Part shown: one piece after another, positions 51,853 to 60,948 of the stretch
Layout of the letters: each line of letters opens with the position of its first letter
Numbering within the stretch: the first letter of the stretch is position 1
DNA from: Thermotoga petrophila RKU-1
Lineage (GTDB): Bacteria; Thermotogota; Thermotogae; Thermotogales; Thermotogaceae
Assembly: GCF_000016785.1 (NCBI RefSeq)
Contig: NC_009486.1
Location: forward strand, 1,612,001-1,676,000
Length of the DNA stretch: 64,000 nt
Reading direction: 5' to 3'
Notes under the pieces: generated by a model
What the model saw: the letters and a program-made list of their open reading frames with translations, nothing else
Database searches by the model: none
Told to the model about the DNA's origin: nothing
Position numbers and translations under genes: made by a program

Positions 51853-54793
51853 GAACGGCGACGTTTTCCAGGCCGAAGGGCAGCAGGATGTATCTGTCCG
51901 TGTGGTGCTCGAAATCTATGAAGCTCTTCGGTCTTCTGAAGGTCTCCTCGAGAACGTCTGCCTTGTGGTTCGCCTCTATGAGGTTGAACAGTGTGTTTGT
52001 GAGGACGAGTTGGAGTTCGTTTTTTCCATTTCTCAGAGCATCTGTAATATCTATCATGAAAGGTCTCCAGAAAAGAACGCCCAGGAACTTCCCGTTCAGA
52101 ATCACCTCGACCGAGGCCGCCTCCACACCGTTCAGCTTGAGGAAGTATCTTTTCCCCGGGTCTTTTTTACACTCAAATATCTTTTTGAGCGTGAAGGATC
52201 CCACATAGAACGGGTACCCGTCCCGTGTGATGTCCCTGTGATCCGGTACCTTGGGTGCATCGATCACGTACCTCGTCTCGTCCACGTTCACAAGTGAAAA
52301 ATCTCCCACAAGATATATCGTCTCCACCTCTGTTGGCCTGTGATTCTCTGGATCTTTCACCCTCGTGTGACACCCCGGGCCTGTGATGTTGTTTTCTTTT
52401 CTTCCCTCCAGAACAACCGTGTTCTTTCCTTCTCTGACGAGATCTGTGATCTCCATCTTTCCAAAGTTCACATCCAGGAAATTCTGTTCCTCGTTGAAAA
52501 TGCAGCTTTTTCTTTCGTACCTCACCTCTCGACCGTTCACCGTGATTCTGTCAAGATTTTCCGCGCACTCAACGACGAGAAAGAGTTTTTGAGGCTTTTT
52601 CCTGACCTCGAAAGAGTACTCCACCCTGAACGGTGTACCATCCGGTAACCTGTAGAACTCGTACCAGATCTTCGAGACGAACTCGTTCCTGAAAACCCTT
52701 CCACCCGCTTCAAAATACTCCACCCTGTCCACTGGAAGAACGTTGAAAGAGTTCATCTTCACTTCGAAATCGTTCAGTGCCGTCTCGAAATCGAATTCTT
52801 TCTCCAGAAGAACTCCTGTTGAAACCACTTTCTCATCTTCCGCAGGAACCTCCTCGTCCGTTACCCAGATACAAACACTCGACGCTGGGAACATGACAAA
52901 CTCGTTTTCCTTCAGCTCCACCAATTTGAAATCGAACAGGTCTATCGCGTACGTGTGTTTTCTCTTTTCCTTCAGTTCCAGATGGCAGTGCACTTCCCGG
53001 TCGATGTCCGTGTTCGCAAGAAAGAGAAGATAAGATCCGTCTTCCAGCACTCTCTTCTGCGCGATCACCGCTTTTGCATTCTCTTTCGTTTTCGTATCCA
53101 GAACATCCACAGAAGAGAAGGGTTTGAGTTCTTCGATGAGATCTTCGAGCGTTTCAAAAACACGAGCCTTTTTGAGGAATTCGATTCTTCCCTTCTTTCC
53201 TTCCACTCTTTCCGGGAAGAACCTGCCGTACCTGAAATCCTTCAAAACAAAGACCTTACCACCGTTTTCTGCCAGTGAGTTCAAAAGTTCCACAGTAGAA
53301 CTTTTCAGATTCAGGAGCGGTGGCAGCACCACGACTTCGTATTCGTACTCTCCTACTCTCAGTTTTGCCTCTTTCACTCTTCCATGTTTTGAGAGGATCA
53401 TCTCGTCGCCGAAGTGGAAGTCTATCTTGTTCGCAACGAGTTCCTTTGTGATCGTATCGAAGAGCTCGTTGAGCTTATCGATCTCGTCATCGAACTTAGA
53501 ATACACACACCACGCTGAGGAGATGGGATGTATCATGAGCACTTTGACCTCTCTCTTTCCCTGTGTGACGATGTGGTTCAGTCTTGCAAAGTAATCCGAC
53601 AGGAATCTTTCGTTCTTCCACCAAGGCTGTTGATAGAAGAGATTCGGTGGGTAGTCCCTCTTTCTCTCTCCTCTCATCGAGTAAAGACTGAGATGCGGGT
53701 TTATGTACGTGACACCGAGAACCGCCTGCCAGTCCGCTATCCATTTTCTGTGCAGAAAACTCACGTGCTGACCCGTTGTACCGAACGTTTCGCAGAGCAC
53801 CCATTTCTTCCCTAACTGCTCTGCCGCCGATGAAACCTGCTTTATCGTGACCACCTGTTCCAGGTGTCTGGCGAGTTTGTCTATTCCCGGTATCTGCATG
53901 TATTCGTAGTGTGGCATCGCGGCACCTATCCACTCCACCTGTCCTCTGAGTGTATCTTCTGCCATGTAGTGTCCCGTCATGAAGATGCCGTTTTCTTCAC
54001 ACCACTTCGCGTACGGGATCGTGAAGTTTTCGATGAACAGACTCGTCGCAACATCGAAGAAATCGTATCTCACCTTCATGTAGTCCTTCACGTTGAAGAA
54101 GAGTTCTTCTAAGTGGTCTCTGATGTCGTATCCCTTTCGCCTCAAAAACTCCTCTGGAAATCGTTCTGTCCAGGGGAGTGTGGTTTCTTTAGGGTGATGC
54201 ACTCTCAGATAGGTGGGTTCATCGGTGAAGATCCCGGGGATGGAGACTCTGAAAAGATCACCGCACGATTTTTTGTATCTCTCGTGTGTCGATCTGAGAA
54301 ACGCCTCTGTGGTCTCTCTTGAGAGCAGATCGACGTAGCAGGTTCCGTTGAACCACGGATCACCAAGCTTCATAACGCGTTTTACCACGTAGAATTCTTC
54401 GCCGTCTCTTTCTATCTTTTTCAGGATCTCATCTTCTGGTTTGATCTGATCCTTTTTCAAGAGTGTGAGGTATTTGTGCCTGTGTTCCGGTTTTTCGAGT
54501 GGCACGATTCCTCCAGCGAATCCGGAAGGCCATTTGTCCTCATCGTAGAGCCAGGCGAGCATCCCGAGTCTTCTGGCGTGTTCTGCACAGCTTCTTACGA
54601 GTCTCATCCACTCCTCAGAGAGGTATTCCGTTACAAGCCCCACTCTCGAGTGCATGAAGAAGCCTCCGTAGCCCTTCTCATACATTTCGTCTATCTGCCT
54701 TAGAAGTTCCTCCTCGCACAACTTATCGTTCCAGCTCCAGAAGGGAGCGGGTCTGTACCACACACCCGGATTTTTCAGTTCTTCCAGGTTCAT
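51833..54793 (-). CDS. Large glycoside hydrolase, probable alpha-L-rhamnosidase (GH106-like)
   Basis: 986 residues from ATG 54793 (GAGGTGGAAAT upstream); the frame is open further upstream but that part overlaps rhaB. The N-terminal catalytic region has APFWSWNDKLCEEELLRQI, GYGGFFMHSRVGLVTEYLSE and AWLYDEDKWPSGFAGG. A central part and C-terminal beta-sandwich carbohydrate-binding domains (about 700-960: FRVEYSFEVRKK, YFLKLNGVEAASVEVILNGKFLG) follow. Sequence family is called GH106-like from memory, so the activity rests mainly on context: it lies with RhaB/RhaD/RhaA. No signal peptide is visible, so it probably acts in the cytoplasm on imported oligosaccharides. Confidence 0.8.
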   Translation of the reverse strand: MNLEELKNPGVWYRPAPFWSWNDKLCEEELLRQIDEMYEKGYGGFFMHSRVGLVTEYLSEEWMRLVRSCAEHARRLGMLAWLYDEDKWPSGFAGGIVPLEKPEHRHKYLTLLKKDQIKPEDEILKKIERDGEEFYVVKRVMKLGDPWFNGTCYVDLLSRETTEAFLRSTHERYKKSCGDLFRVSIPGIFTDEPTYLRVHHPKETTLPWTERFPEEFLRRKGYDIRDHLEELFFNVKDYMKVRYDFFDVATSLFIENFTIPYAKWCEENGIFMTGHYMAEDTLRGQVEWIGAAMPHYEYMQIPGIDKLARHLEQVVTIKQVSSAAEQLGKKWVLCETFGTTGQHVSFLHRKWIADWQAVLGVTYINPHLSLYSMRGERKRDYPPNLFYQQPWWKNERFLSDYFARLNHIVTQGKREVKVLMIHPISSAWCVYSKFDDEIDKLNELFDTITKELVANKIDFHFGDEMILSKHGRVKEAKLRVGEYEYEVVVLPPLLNLKSSTVELLNSLAENGGKVFVLKDFRYGRFFPERVEGKKGRIEFLKKARVFETLEDLIEELKPFSSVDVLDTKTKENAKAVIAQKRVLEDGSYLLFLANTDIDREVHCHLELKEKRKHTYAIDLFDFKLVELKENEFVMFPASSVCIWVTDEEVPAEDEKVVSTGVLLEKEFDFETALNDFEVKMNSFNVLPVDRVEYFEAGGRVFRNEFVSKIWYEFYRLPDGTPFRVEYSFEVRKKPQKLFLVVECAENLDRITVNGREVRYERKSCIFNEEQNFLDVNFGKMEITDLVREGKNTVVLEGRKENNITGPGCHTRVKDPENHRPTEVETIYLVGDFSLVNVDETRYVIDAPKVPDHRDITRDGYPFYVGSFTLKKIFECKKDPGKRYFLKLNGVEAASVEVILNGKFLGVLFWRPFMIDITDALRNGKNELQLVLTNTLFNLIEANHKADVLEETFRRPKSFIDFEHHTDRYILLPFGLENVAVLSSSSR

Positions 54794-56220
54794 ATTTCCA
54801 CCTCTTTGTATTTCTTCCACTCTTCGTAGCCCTCGTTCCACTCTTCCATATTTTCCGGCTCGAACGTTTTCAATTCGAAGGATTCTTTCACGATCTTTCT
54901 GGCTTCGTTGATGTTTGCTATCGCTCCCAGGGTGATCAGCTGAACGAGTGCGTTCCCGATGGGAGTGGCGTCCACAGGACCCGCCACCACCGTCTTCCCC
55001 GTCGCACTGGCTATGAAACTCATCAAAAGATCGTTTCTCACAGCTCCACCCACCACGTGGATTTTCCCGTATCTTTTGCCGGTGAGTTCTTTGATCTGCT
55101 CCACGATCCATCTGCAGTTGAACGCAAGGGATTCGAAGATGAGCCGGGAGATTTCTCCGATCCTCTCCAGGATTTTCTGGCCCGTTCTTTCAAGATAATT
55201 TCTGATCCTCTCCAGCATGTTTCCAGGGTGGAGAAACTCTTCTCTATCGGGATCGAGAAACGCCTGGAAACCAGGGGCATTCCTGGCCGATTCGATGATC
55301 TCCGAATAATCCTTCTTCCAGATTCTGTTGCACTCTTCCAGAAGCCACATGCCCGTTGCGTTTTTTAGAAACCTGATCTTCCCGTACCCACCTTCGTTCG
55401 TGAAATTTCTCTCCAGTGCCTCTTTGCTCAGAAGTGGTCTTTCCAGCTCTGTTCCCACAAGAAACCACGTTCCAGAGCTGATGTAGATTCCTTCCCCCTC
55501 AAACGGTACGGCAACGACGGCGGAAGCGGTGTCGTGGCAGGCGGTGGTGATCACGTTCATACCTTTTTTCACTCTGCATTTTCCCAGGACGGTACCCGGT
55601 GGAACCACCTTTGGGAAGATCTCAGTGGGAATGGAAAGTTTTTCGAGAAGGTCGTACGCCCATTCCCGGTCCGGCACACTGTAGCACTGAGAAGTGCTCG
55701 CGATGGTGTACTCACTCACCATCTCTCCAGAAAGCCAGAAGTTGAACACGTCGGGGATCATCAGAAGGTGCTTTGCCGTCTTCAAGAACGGATCGTTCGA
55801 GAGCACCATGGAGTACAGCTGATAGAGTGTGTTTATCTCCATGAACTGTATACCCGTTCTCTGGAATATCTCATCTTTTGGAACCACTTCGAAGGCCTTT
55901 TTCATGACTCCCTTCGTTCTCACATCCCTGTAGTGATAGGGAAGAGATACGAGTCTTCCATTTTCGTCGAGTAAGGCAAAATCCACACCCCATGTATCCA
56001 CCCCAACAGACTGTGCGTCAGAGGCCTCAAGAACACCCTTTATCTCCTCGTAGAACCCGGGAAGATTCCACACGAAGTGTTCTCTATCCTTCCCAGGAAG
56101 AAAGGTTCCTTCTGTTCTGAATCTCTTTATTTCTTTCACCGTCAACCTGTCTTTCAACTCCACCTCGTAGATCTTTCCGTTCGTTGCTCCAAGATCGATC
56201 GAGAGGACCTTCACAGCCAT
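54790..56220 (-). CDS. rhaB: Rhamnulokinase (FGGY kinase)
   Basis: 476 residues. FGGY family: SIDLGATNGKIYEVEL (6-21, phosphate loop), GVDTWGVDFALLDENG with the PYHYRDVRT stretch that is characteristic of RhaB, AVPFEGEGIYISSGTW (about 238) and the C-terminal IHVVGGAVRNDLLMSFIAS (about 398). Phosphorylates L-rhamnulose to the 1-phosphate. ATG overlaps the aldolase stop by 10 nt and the glycosidase start lies within its stop. Confidence 0.94.
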   Translation of the reverse strand: MAVKVLSIDLGATNGKIYEVELKDRLTVKEIKRFRTEGTFLPGKDREHFVWNLPGFYEEIKGVLEASDAQSVGVDTWGVDFALLDENGRLVSLPYHYRDVRTKGVMKKAFEVVPKDEIFQRTGIQFMEINTLYQLYSMVLSNDPFLKTAKHLLMIPDVFNFWLSGEMVSEYTIASTSQCYSVPDREWAYDLLEKLSIPTEIFPKVVPPGTVLGKCRVKKGMNVITTACHDTASAVVAVPFEGEGIYISSGTWFLVGTELERPLLSKEALERNFTNEGGYGKIRFLKNATGMWLLEECNRIWKKDYSEIIESARNAPGFQAFLDPDREEFLHPGNMLERIRNYLERTGQKILERIGEISRLIFESLAFNCRWIVEQIKELTGKRYGKIHVVGGAVRNDLLMSFIASATGKTVVAGPVDATPIGNALVQLITLGAIANINEARKIVKESFELKTFEPENMEEWNEGYEEWKKYKEVEI

Positions 56221-56921
56221 CCCTCCGGAACACCCGTGGGATTTCTTCCGAGGCTGAGCACTCTCAAAAGGATCTCCGCCGCTTTTTCCAGGATCTCGAC
56301 TCTGTCGTAGGCCTCCGCGACGTCTTTTCCAAAAGCCACAACACCGTGTTTGTCCCAGAGAACGGCATCTTTTCCTACTGATTTTTCTACCGTTTTCAGG
56401 CCGAGCTCTACACTGCCGGGTTTCTCAAACTCGACAACGGAGATCCCTCGTGGGAAGAAGATGAGAACCTCCGGGTGGATCTTCATCATCTTTGGAAGAA
56501 GTTCCTGGAAGTCTTCCAGATTCATCAAAGTGAGCAGGTTCAGAGGGTGAGTGTGAACGATGGCTTTCTTTTCCGGATTCATCTCCTTGAATTTTGCGTG
56601 GATCATGAGGTGTGTGGGAAACTCACTGGTGGGTTTTCCGTTTCCATGGAGTATTTCGTAGTGTTTCCCCGGAAGGACGTGAAGAAGACAGATCTTGCTG
56701 TCGTCTTCGTAGACTTCTCTCATTCTTGAACCCGTTGCCGTGATCAGAAGGTACATCTCGGGACCGTCGTAATCGAACCCGTATTCGTTCACACTCTTGA
56801 CCTCGTACCCTTCTGGTCTTTCATCCAGTCTGACAGAGATGTTCCCTGCGTTCGCCTCGGAAAGGCCCTTTATGGCAAGCCAGTAAGCTACTTTTTGAAT
56901 CTCTCTTATCGTCTCTCTCAT
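56211..56921 (-). CDS. rhaD: Rhamnulose-1-phosphate aldolase (class II)
   Basis: 236 residues. Class II aldolase/adducin family: EANAGNISVRLDE (22-34), ITATGSRMREVYED (about 56-69), zinc histidines in VHTHPLNLLTLM (about 118), and WDKHGVVAFGKDV (about 198). Splits rhamnulose-1-phosphate into DHAP and L-lactaldehyde. ATG overlaps rhaA stop by 4 nt. Confidence 0.94.
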   Translation of the reverse strand: MRETIREIQKVAYWLAIKGLSEANAGNISVRLDERPEGYEVKSVNEYGFDYDGPEMYLLITATGSRMREVYEDDSKICLLHVLPGKHYEILHGNGKPTSEFPTHLMIHAKFKEMNPEKKAIVHTHPLNLLTLMNLEDFQELLPKMMKIHPEVLIFFPRGISVVEFEKPGSVELGLKTVEKSVGKDAVLWDKHGVVAFGKDVAEAYDRVEILEKAAEILLRVLSLGRNPTGVPEGWL

Positions 56922-58066
56922 CGTCTCTCTCTCCTTCTTTTTTCCATGTAGTCTTCTTCCCGAAAGACTCTGAGCGGATCCTCCGGAAGACCCTTCTGCC
57001 TTCTGTACTCCCTCAGAATCGGCCTTACGTCTGTTCGAAACGCATCCATGAGAATTTCTTCTGCTTCAACCACATCACAGTTTTTCTGAGCCTCTTTCAA
57101 GCGTTCTTGATCGATGAGCAGAGCCTTTGCAAAAAGTTCCTGGGCGATCAAAACAGATTGTATCATCGCGAGGATCTTCGGTTTTGTGATGTGGGCCTGA
57201 TCGAACATGAGAACCACCTTCTTTGCAGAGTCAGAAAGTTCAGGATCTCTCCATGCAAAGACGATCTCCTTGAAGATCAAAAACACCTCGTACGGATTTA
57301 TGGAGGCGATCGTGAGATCGTCGTCTGCGTATTTCCTGTTGTTCAGGTGAAAACCTCCGAGTTTCTTCTCAGACAGAAGTGTTGCAACGATGTACTCTAT
57401 GTTCGTTCCTTGGGGATGATGCCCCAGATCGACCAGCACGAGGGCTCGCTCTCCCAGCTTTTCAGCGAGAAGATAACTCGTTCCCCAGTCCGGTATGTCC
57501 GTGTGGTAGAAGGCAGGCTCGAAGAACTTATACTCTATGAGGAGATACATGTCGGCCGGCATGTTCTCGTAGATGTACCTCAGGGACTCTTCGAGCCTTT
57601 TCTTCCTGGAGCGGAAATCGTCCTGACCGGGATAGTCCGTTCCGTCCGCGAGCCACAGACTGATCACCTTTGAACCAGTTTTTTCGGCTATGTCCACGCA
57701 CTCCATCACGTGAGCGATCGCTTTTTTTCTGATCTTCTCACTGGGATTGGTGAGGCTTCCGTACTTATAATCAGGATCCTGAAACAGATTCGGGTTGATT
57801 GCACCTATCTTCAAGCCTTTCTCTTCAGCAAACTCTCTCAGTTCCTCCCAGTTTTCCACTTTGTCCCAGGGAATGTGAAGGGCAACGGAAGGACAACAAC
57901 CTGTGAGACGATGAACGAGAGCGGCGTCTTCTATTCGTTCGAAAACGTTCCGGGCGGCTCCTTCTTCGTGGAAGACGGCAAACCTCGTTCCTGCATCGCT
58001 GAACGCCCAGGAGGGAAGTTCGAACATCAGCTCGTCGAGTTCTTCAAAAATCTTTTCCATATTCAT
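56918..58066 (-). CDS. rhaA: L-rhamnose isomerase
   Basis: 382 residues from ATG 58066 (TGATG overlap with the upstream gene, GGAGG before it); a second in-frame ATG six bases later is possible. TIM-barrel xylose-isomerase-like: ALHIPWDKVENWEELRE, VISLWLADGTDYPGQDD, LLIEYKFFEPAFY (metal Glu), LVLVDLGHHPQGTNIEYI (metal Asp/His) and GFHLNNRKYADDDLT. It belongs to the TIGR02629-like branch rather than the E. coli RhaA type. Converts L-rhamnose to L-rhamnulose with a divalent metal. Confidence 0.92.
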   Translation of the reverse strand: MNMEKIFEELDELMFELPSWAFSDAGTRFAVFHEEGAARNVFERIEDAALVHRLTGCCPSVALHIPWDKVENWEELREFAEEKGLKIGAINPNLFQDPDYKYGSLTNPSEKIRKKAIAHVMECVDIAEKTGSKVISLWLADGTDYPGQDDFRSRKKRLEESLRYIYENMPADMYLLIEYKFFEPAFYHTDIPDWGTSYLLAEKLGERALVLVDLGHHPQGTNIEYIVATLLSEKKLGGFHLNNRKYADDDLTIASINPYEVFLIFKEIVFAWRDPELSDSAKKVVLMFDQAHITKPKILAMIQSVLIAQELFAKALLIDQERLKEAQKNCDVVEAEEILMDAFRTDVRPILREYRRQKGLPEDPLRVFREEDYMEKRRRERR

Positions 58067-58410
58067 CACTCCTCCCAATAACCGATGGTTGTCATAAGAG
58101 TGTAGTGATCCTTTCCAGCGTCAAGGCGTGAAAGTTGCATGACAACAGGTGCGTTGCTTTCCGCCATTATGCTGTAAGGCTTACATTTTGGTATACCAAG
58201 TTTGTCCAGTCTCAGGTGCAAACTCTTCATTGGTGAAATTTCTACTTCATGAACAACTGGTTCAGAGTCTTCGAAGAGGAACGTGATCCTTATTTTTGCT
58301 GTTTCATCACCCGTATTCATGATACACAGAGATTCATGAGAAACAAGATATCCTCTTTTGCCATTTGGAATGTAACCATCTGGAAAGAACCATTTTCTGG
58401 CACCGTTCAT
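58066..58410 (-). CDS. Sensory rhodopsin transducer family protein (ASRT/PF07100 type)
   Basis: 114 residues, whole length of the family. Pattern: ARKWFFPDGYIPNGKRGY, LCIMNTGDETAKIRITFLFED, then YSIMAESNAPVVMQLSRLD. Named after the Anabaena sensory rhodopsin transducer; a T. maritima relative has been solved as a beta-sandwich. No rhodopsin is expected in this organism. Being the first gene of the rhamnose operon, it more likely binds a sugar or effector, or aids the isomerase. It starts about 50 bases left of the DeoR operator. Confidence 0.88.
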   Translation of the reverse strand: MNGARKWFFPDGYIPNGKRGYLVSHESLCIMNTGDETAKIRITFLFEDSEPVVHEVEISPMKSLHLRLDKLGIPKCKPYSIMAESNAPVVMQLSRLDAGKDHYTLMTTIGYWEE

Positions 58411-58459
58411 TATTCATCACCTCTGGGTACGAATTCATACATAAAGTTATCATAAATTA

Positions 58460-58486
58460 ATCACAAAAGTCAACGATGTTTGTGAT
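58460..58486. promoter_or_regulatory. Operator between rha operon and deoR-type regulator
   Basis: Perfect 8-bp arms ATCACAAA (58460-58467) / TTTGTGAT (58479-58486) separated by 11 bases. On the plus strand the right arm overlaps the likely -10 (GATAAAAT at 58484-58491) of the regulator; on the minus strand the left arm is TTGTGA, 17 nt before TATGTA, a possible -35. So one site could control both divergent units. Confidence 0.65.
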
Positions 58487-58517
58487 AAAATCTTTCGAGA
58501 AGAAAGGAGGTGTTGAT

Positions 58518-59276
58518 ATGAAGGAAGAAAGGCTCAAGGAAATTCTTGACATAGTGGACAAAAACGGTTTCATCAGCATGAAAGATCTTCAGGAACAACT
58601 CGGCGTTTCGATGATCACCGTGAGAAGAGACGTGGCAGAACTGGTGAAAAGGAATTTGGTGAAAAAAGTACATGGTGGCATAAGGAAGGTGAATTATTTT
58701 GAAAAGGAAACAGATTTCATGAAACGACTCTCAATAAACAGAGAAGCAAAAGAGAAAATTGCCCAGCTTGCGCTGAACTTCGTTGAAGATGGAGACATTA
58801 TCTTTCTGGACGCAAGCACCACTGCGCATATCTTTGCCAAACACCTGGCCTCGTCTCAAAAGTCCGTTCACGTTATCACAAACAACCTGCTCACTGCAAT
58901 GGAGCTCTCGAAGAACTCCGATATAAGCGTTGTTCTGCTCACAGGAAAGGTGAATCCGGAGAACCTGGCTGTGGAAGGCTCTCTGACGATAGAGTGTGGG
59001 AAAAAATTCTCCGTGAAAAAAGCCTTTGTCTCCTGTAGAGGAGTGACTGCGGAAGAAGGAACCTACGAAATAAACACCATGGAAATGGGAATAAAAGGAA
59101 TTTTCGTGGAAAGAGCGGAAGAGATCTTCGTACTCGCTGACTTCAGCAAAATAGGAAAAAGATCGCTGGCACATCTGATACCCGCAGAAAAAATCGATCA
59201 TCTCATCACCGACAGAAAACCTCCAGAAAATCAGTATGAAATATTCAGGGAAAAAGGTGTGGAAATTGTTTATTGA
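58518..59276 (+). CDS. DeoR-family transcriptional regulator
   Basis: 252 residues from ATG 58518 (GGAGGTG upstream). N-terminal winged helix with the DeoR signature: ILDIVDKNGFISMKDLQEQL, MITVRRDVAELVKRNLV, VHGGIRK. The effector domain is the DeoR C-terminal sensor, ISIDSSTT-like FLDASTTAHIFAKHL (about 95), VVLLTGKVNPENL and CRGVTAEEGTYE. Such repressors respond to sugar phosphates. Position suggests that it senses a rhamnose-pathway intermediate and controls the surrounding genes, with GH4 24 nt downstream. Confidence 0.92.
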   Translation: MKEERLKEILDIVDKNGFISMKDLQEQLGVSMITVRRDVAELVKRNLVKKVHGGIRKVNYFEKETDFMKRLSINREAKEKIAQLALNFVEDGDIIFLDASTTAHIFAKHLASSQKSVHVITNNLLTAMELSKNSDISVVLLTGKVNPENLAVEGSLTIECGKKFSVKKAFVSCRGVTAEEGTYEINTMEMGIKGIFVERAEEIFVLADFSKIGKRSLAHLIPAEKIDHLITDRKPPENQYEIFREKGVEIVY

Positions 59277-59300
59277 TTAATTCAACAGGGAGGTGCACAC

Positions 59301-60701
59301 ATGCCTACCATTGTATTTGTAGGAGCGGGGAGCGTAAGGTACACGATCAAGCTGGTAGGGGACCTGGCGAAGACACCGGAGCTGTATGGGTCAAGACTGG
59401 TATTGATGGACATCGACGAAGAAAGGTTGAAAGCAACGTACGTTCTCGTCACAAAGTACCTCAGAGAACTGAATGCAGAGTACACAGTGGAACAGACAAC
59501 AAGCCTTGAGAAAGCACTTGAAGAGGCAGACTTTGTCATCAACACAGCCCTCTACAGGGCACCAGGACACGAAGATGGATACGTACACTACGAGATCATG
59601 AGGGGAGTAGGAGAGAGACATGGCTACTACAGAGGGATAGACAGCCAGGAGCTGAACATGGTCTCGGACTACTACACACTCAGCAACTACAACCACCTGA
59701 AGATGAGCCTTGATATAGCAAAGGCAGTGGAGAAGATATCACCGAATGCGTGGATACTGCAGACGGCCAATCCCGTTTTTGAGATCACGCAGCTTGTGAA
59801 GAGACTTACGAAAGCGAAGATAGTGGGTTTCTGCCACGGATATGCGCACGTGTTCCACCTTGCGAAGGTACTCGGTGTGGAGCCAGAAGAATTAGACTGG
59901 CAAGTAGCAGGGGTGAACCATGCGATATGGATGAACAGGTTCAGGTGCAGAGGGGAGGATCTCTATCCGAAGCTGGACGAATGGATAGAGAAGAACGCGT
60001 CGAAGTGGGAGCCGAAGAATCCATGGGATGTGGACTTTTCACCTGCAGCGATAGACATGTACAGGTTCTACGGGATGTACCCGATAGGGGACACGGTGAG
60101 GAGTGGGACATGGAAATACCACTACGATCTTGAGACAAAGAAGAGATGGTACGGGAAGTTTGGAGGGATAGACAACGAAGTGGAGAGGCCGAAGTTCTAC
60201 GAGAGTTTGAGAAAGCAGAGGAAGAGACTGATGGAACTTGCGAAAGAAGTGGAAAAAGATCCAACGATAGAGCTGACGAAGGTGTGGCCTGAGGTGTTCA
60301 CAACAGGCAGTGAGAGTGTAGAGCAGCACATACCGTTCATAAACGCGCTTGTGAACAACAAGAAAGCGAGGCTTGTGTTGAACATAGAGAACAGAGGGGT
60401 GATAAAGGGGATACCGGACGATGTGGTGGTGGAGGTGCCGGTGGTAGTTGATAAAGAAGGGATACATCCGGAGAAGATAGAGCCTGATCTTACAGACAGG
60501 ATCAAGAAGTTCTATCTTCTTCCAAGGATACTCAGGATGGAGTGGGCACTTGAGGCGTTCATATCTGGTGACAGGAGGGTTCTGGAGGAGATCCTCGTCA
60601 GGGATCCAAGAACCAGATCTTACGAACAGGCTGTTGCTGTCATCGATGATATCCTTAACCTCCCCTTCAACGAGGAAATGAAGAAGCACTACGGCGGTTG
60701 A
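59301..60701 (+). CDS. Family GH4 glycosidase, CHG subgroup (alpha-glucuronidase or alpha-galacturonidase)
   Basis: 466 residues. NAD-dependent GH4 enzyme: IVFVGAGSVRYTIKLVGDL (4-22, NAD loop), NTALYRAPGH, LQTANPVFEIT, FCHGYAH with metal ligand Cys178-His179 and GVNHAIW with His207. GH4 members use NAD+, Mn2+ and a redox elimination. The CHG motif (rather than CHE of alpha-glucosidases) is associated with uronic-acid-specific members; the rhamnogalacturonan context points to galacturonic or glucuronic acid. Original annotations often call it alpha-glucosidase. A strong terminator follows. Confidence 0.85.
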   Translation: MPTIVFVGAGSVRYTIKLVGDLAKTPELYGSRLVLMDIDEERLKATYVLVTKYLRELNAEYTVEQTTSLEKALEEADFVINTALYRAPGHEDGYVHYEIMRGVGERHGYYRGIDSQELNMVSDYYTLSNYNHLKMSLDIAKAVEKISPNAWILQTANPVFEITQLVKRLTKAKIVGFCHGYAHVFHLAKVLGVEPEELDWQVAGVNHAIWMNRFRCRGEDLYPKLDEWIEKNASKWEPKNPWDVDFSPAAIDMYRFYGMYPIGDTVRSGTWKYHYDLETKKRWYGKFGGIDNEVERPKFYESLRKQRKRLMELAKEVEKDPTIELTKVWPEVFTTGSESVEQHIPFINALVNNKKARLVLNIENRGVIKGIPDDVVVEVPVVVDKEGIHPEKIEPDLTDRIKKFYLLPRILRMEWALEAFISGDRRVLEEILVRDPRTRSYEQAVAVIDDILNLPFNEEMKKHYGG

Positions 60702-60723
60702 AAAACCGATTTGTAAAAACCGT

Positions 60724-60749
60724 AGCGCCCCATAAGGGGCGCTTTTTTG
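60724..60749 (+). terminator. Rho-independent terminator after the GH4 gene
   Basis: Perfect 8-bp stem AGCGCCCC/GGGGCGCT (60724-60731 with 60736-60743), loop ATAA, then TTTTTTG. Confidence 0.95.
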
Positions 60750-60861
60750 TTGTAAGGGGTTGTAAAAAAAAGAAAAACGAATGTGATCGACAATAATCAA
60801 CCATATTTGTCCTTGATAGTTCAACATCAGAATTATTTTGTACTGAAAATCGTTGACCTGG

Positions 60862-60922
60862 TTGTACAACAGTTGATATCATATTGATAATGTCAAGATC
60901 ACAATGGTTCATTTTTGTGATC
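60862..60922 (+). promoter_or_regulatory. Promoter and inverted-repeat operator of the binding-protein gene
   Basis: TTGTAC (60862-60867), 18 nt, GATAAT (60886-60891). Right after it lies a perfect inverted repeat GATCACAA (60897-60904) / TTGTGATC (60915-60922), over the expected start of transcription. The half-sites are the same as those before the deoR-type gene (ATCACAA/TTGTGAT), though spacing is 10 rather than 13 bases. Confidence 0.6.
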
Positions 60923-60948
60923 ATTTCTATAACGTGGGGGGTGGTACG

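Noticed and set aside
54794-55111. N-terminal extension of the rhamnosidase-like protein by 106 residues.
   Set aside because: It lies within rhaB in another frame, is charged low-complexity, and ATG 54793 has a good ribosome site.
60861-60870. Perfect palindrome GTTGTACAAC.
   Set aside because: It overlaps the proposed -35 hexamer and could be an operator, but a single 10-bp palindrome without a second copy is weak; not listed separately.
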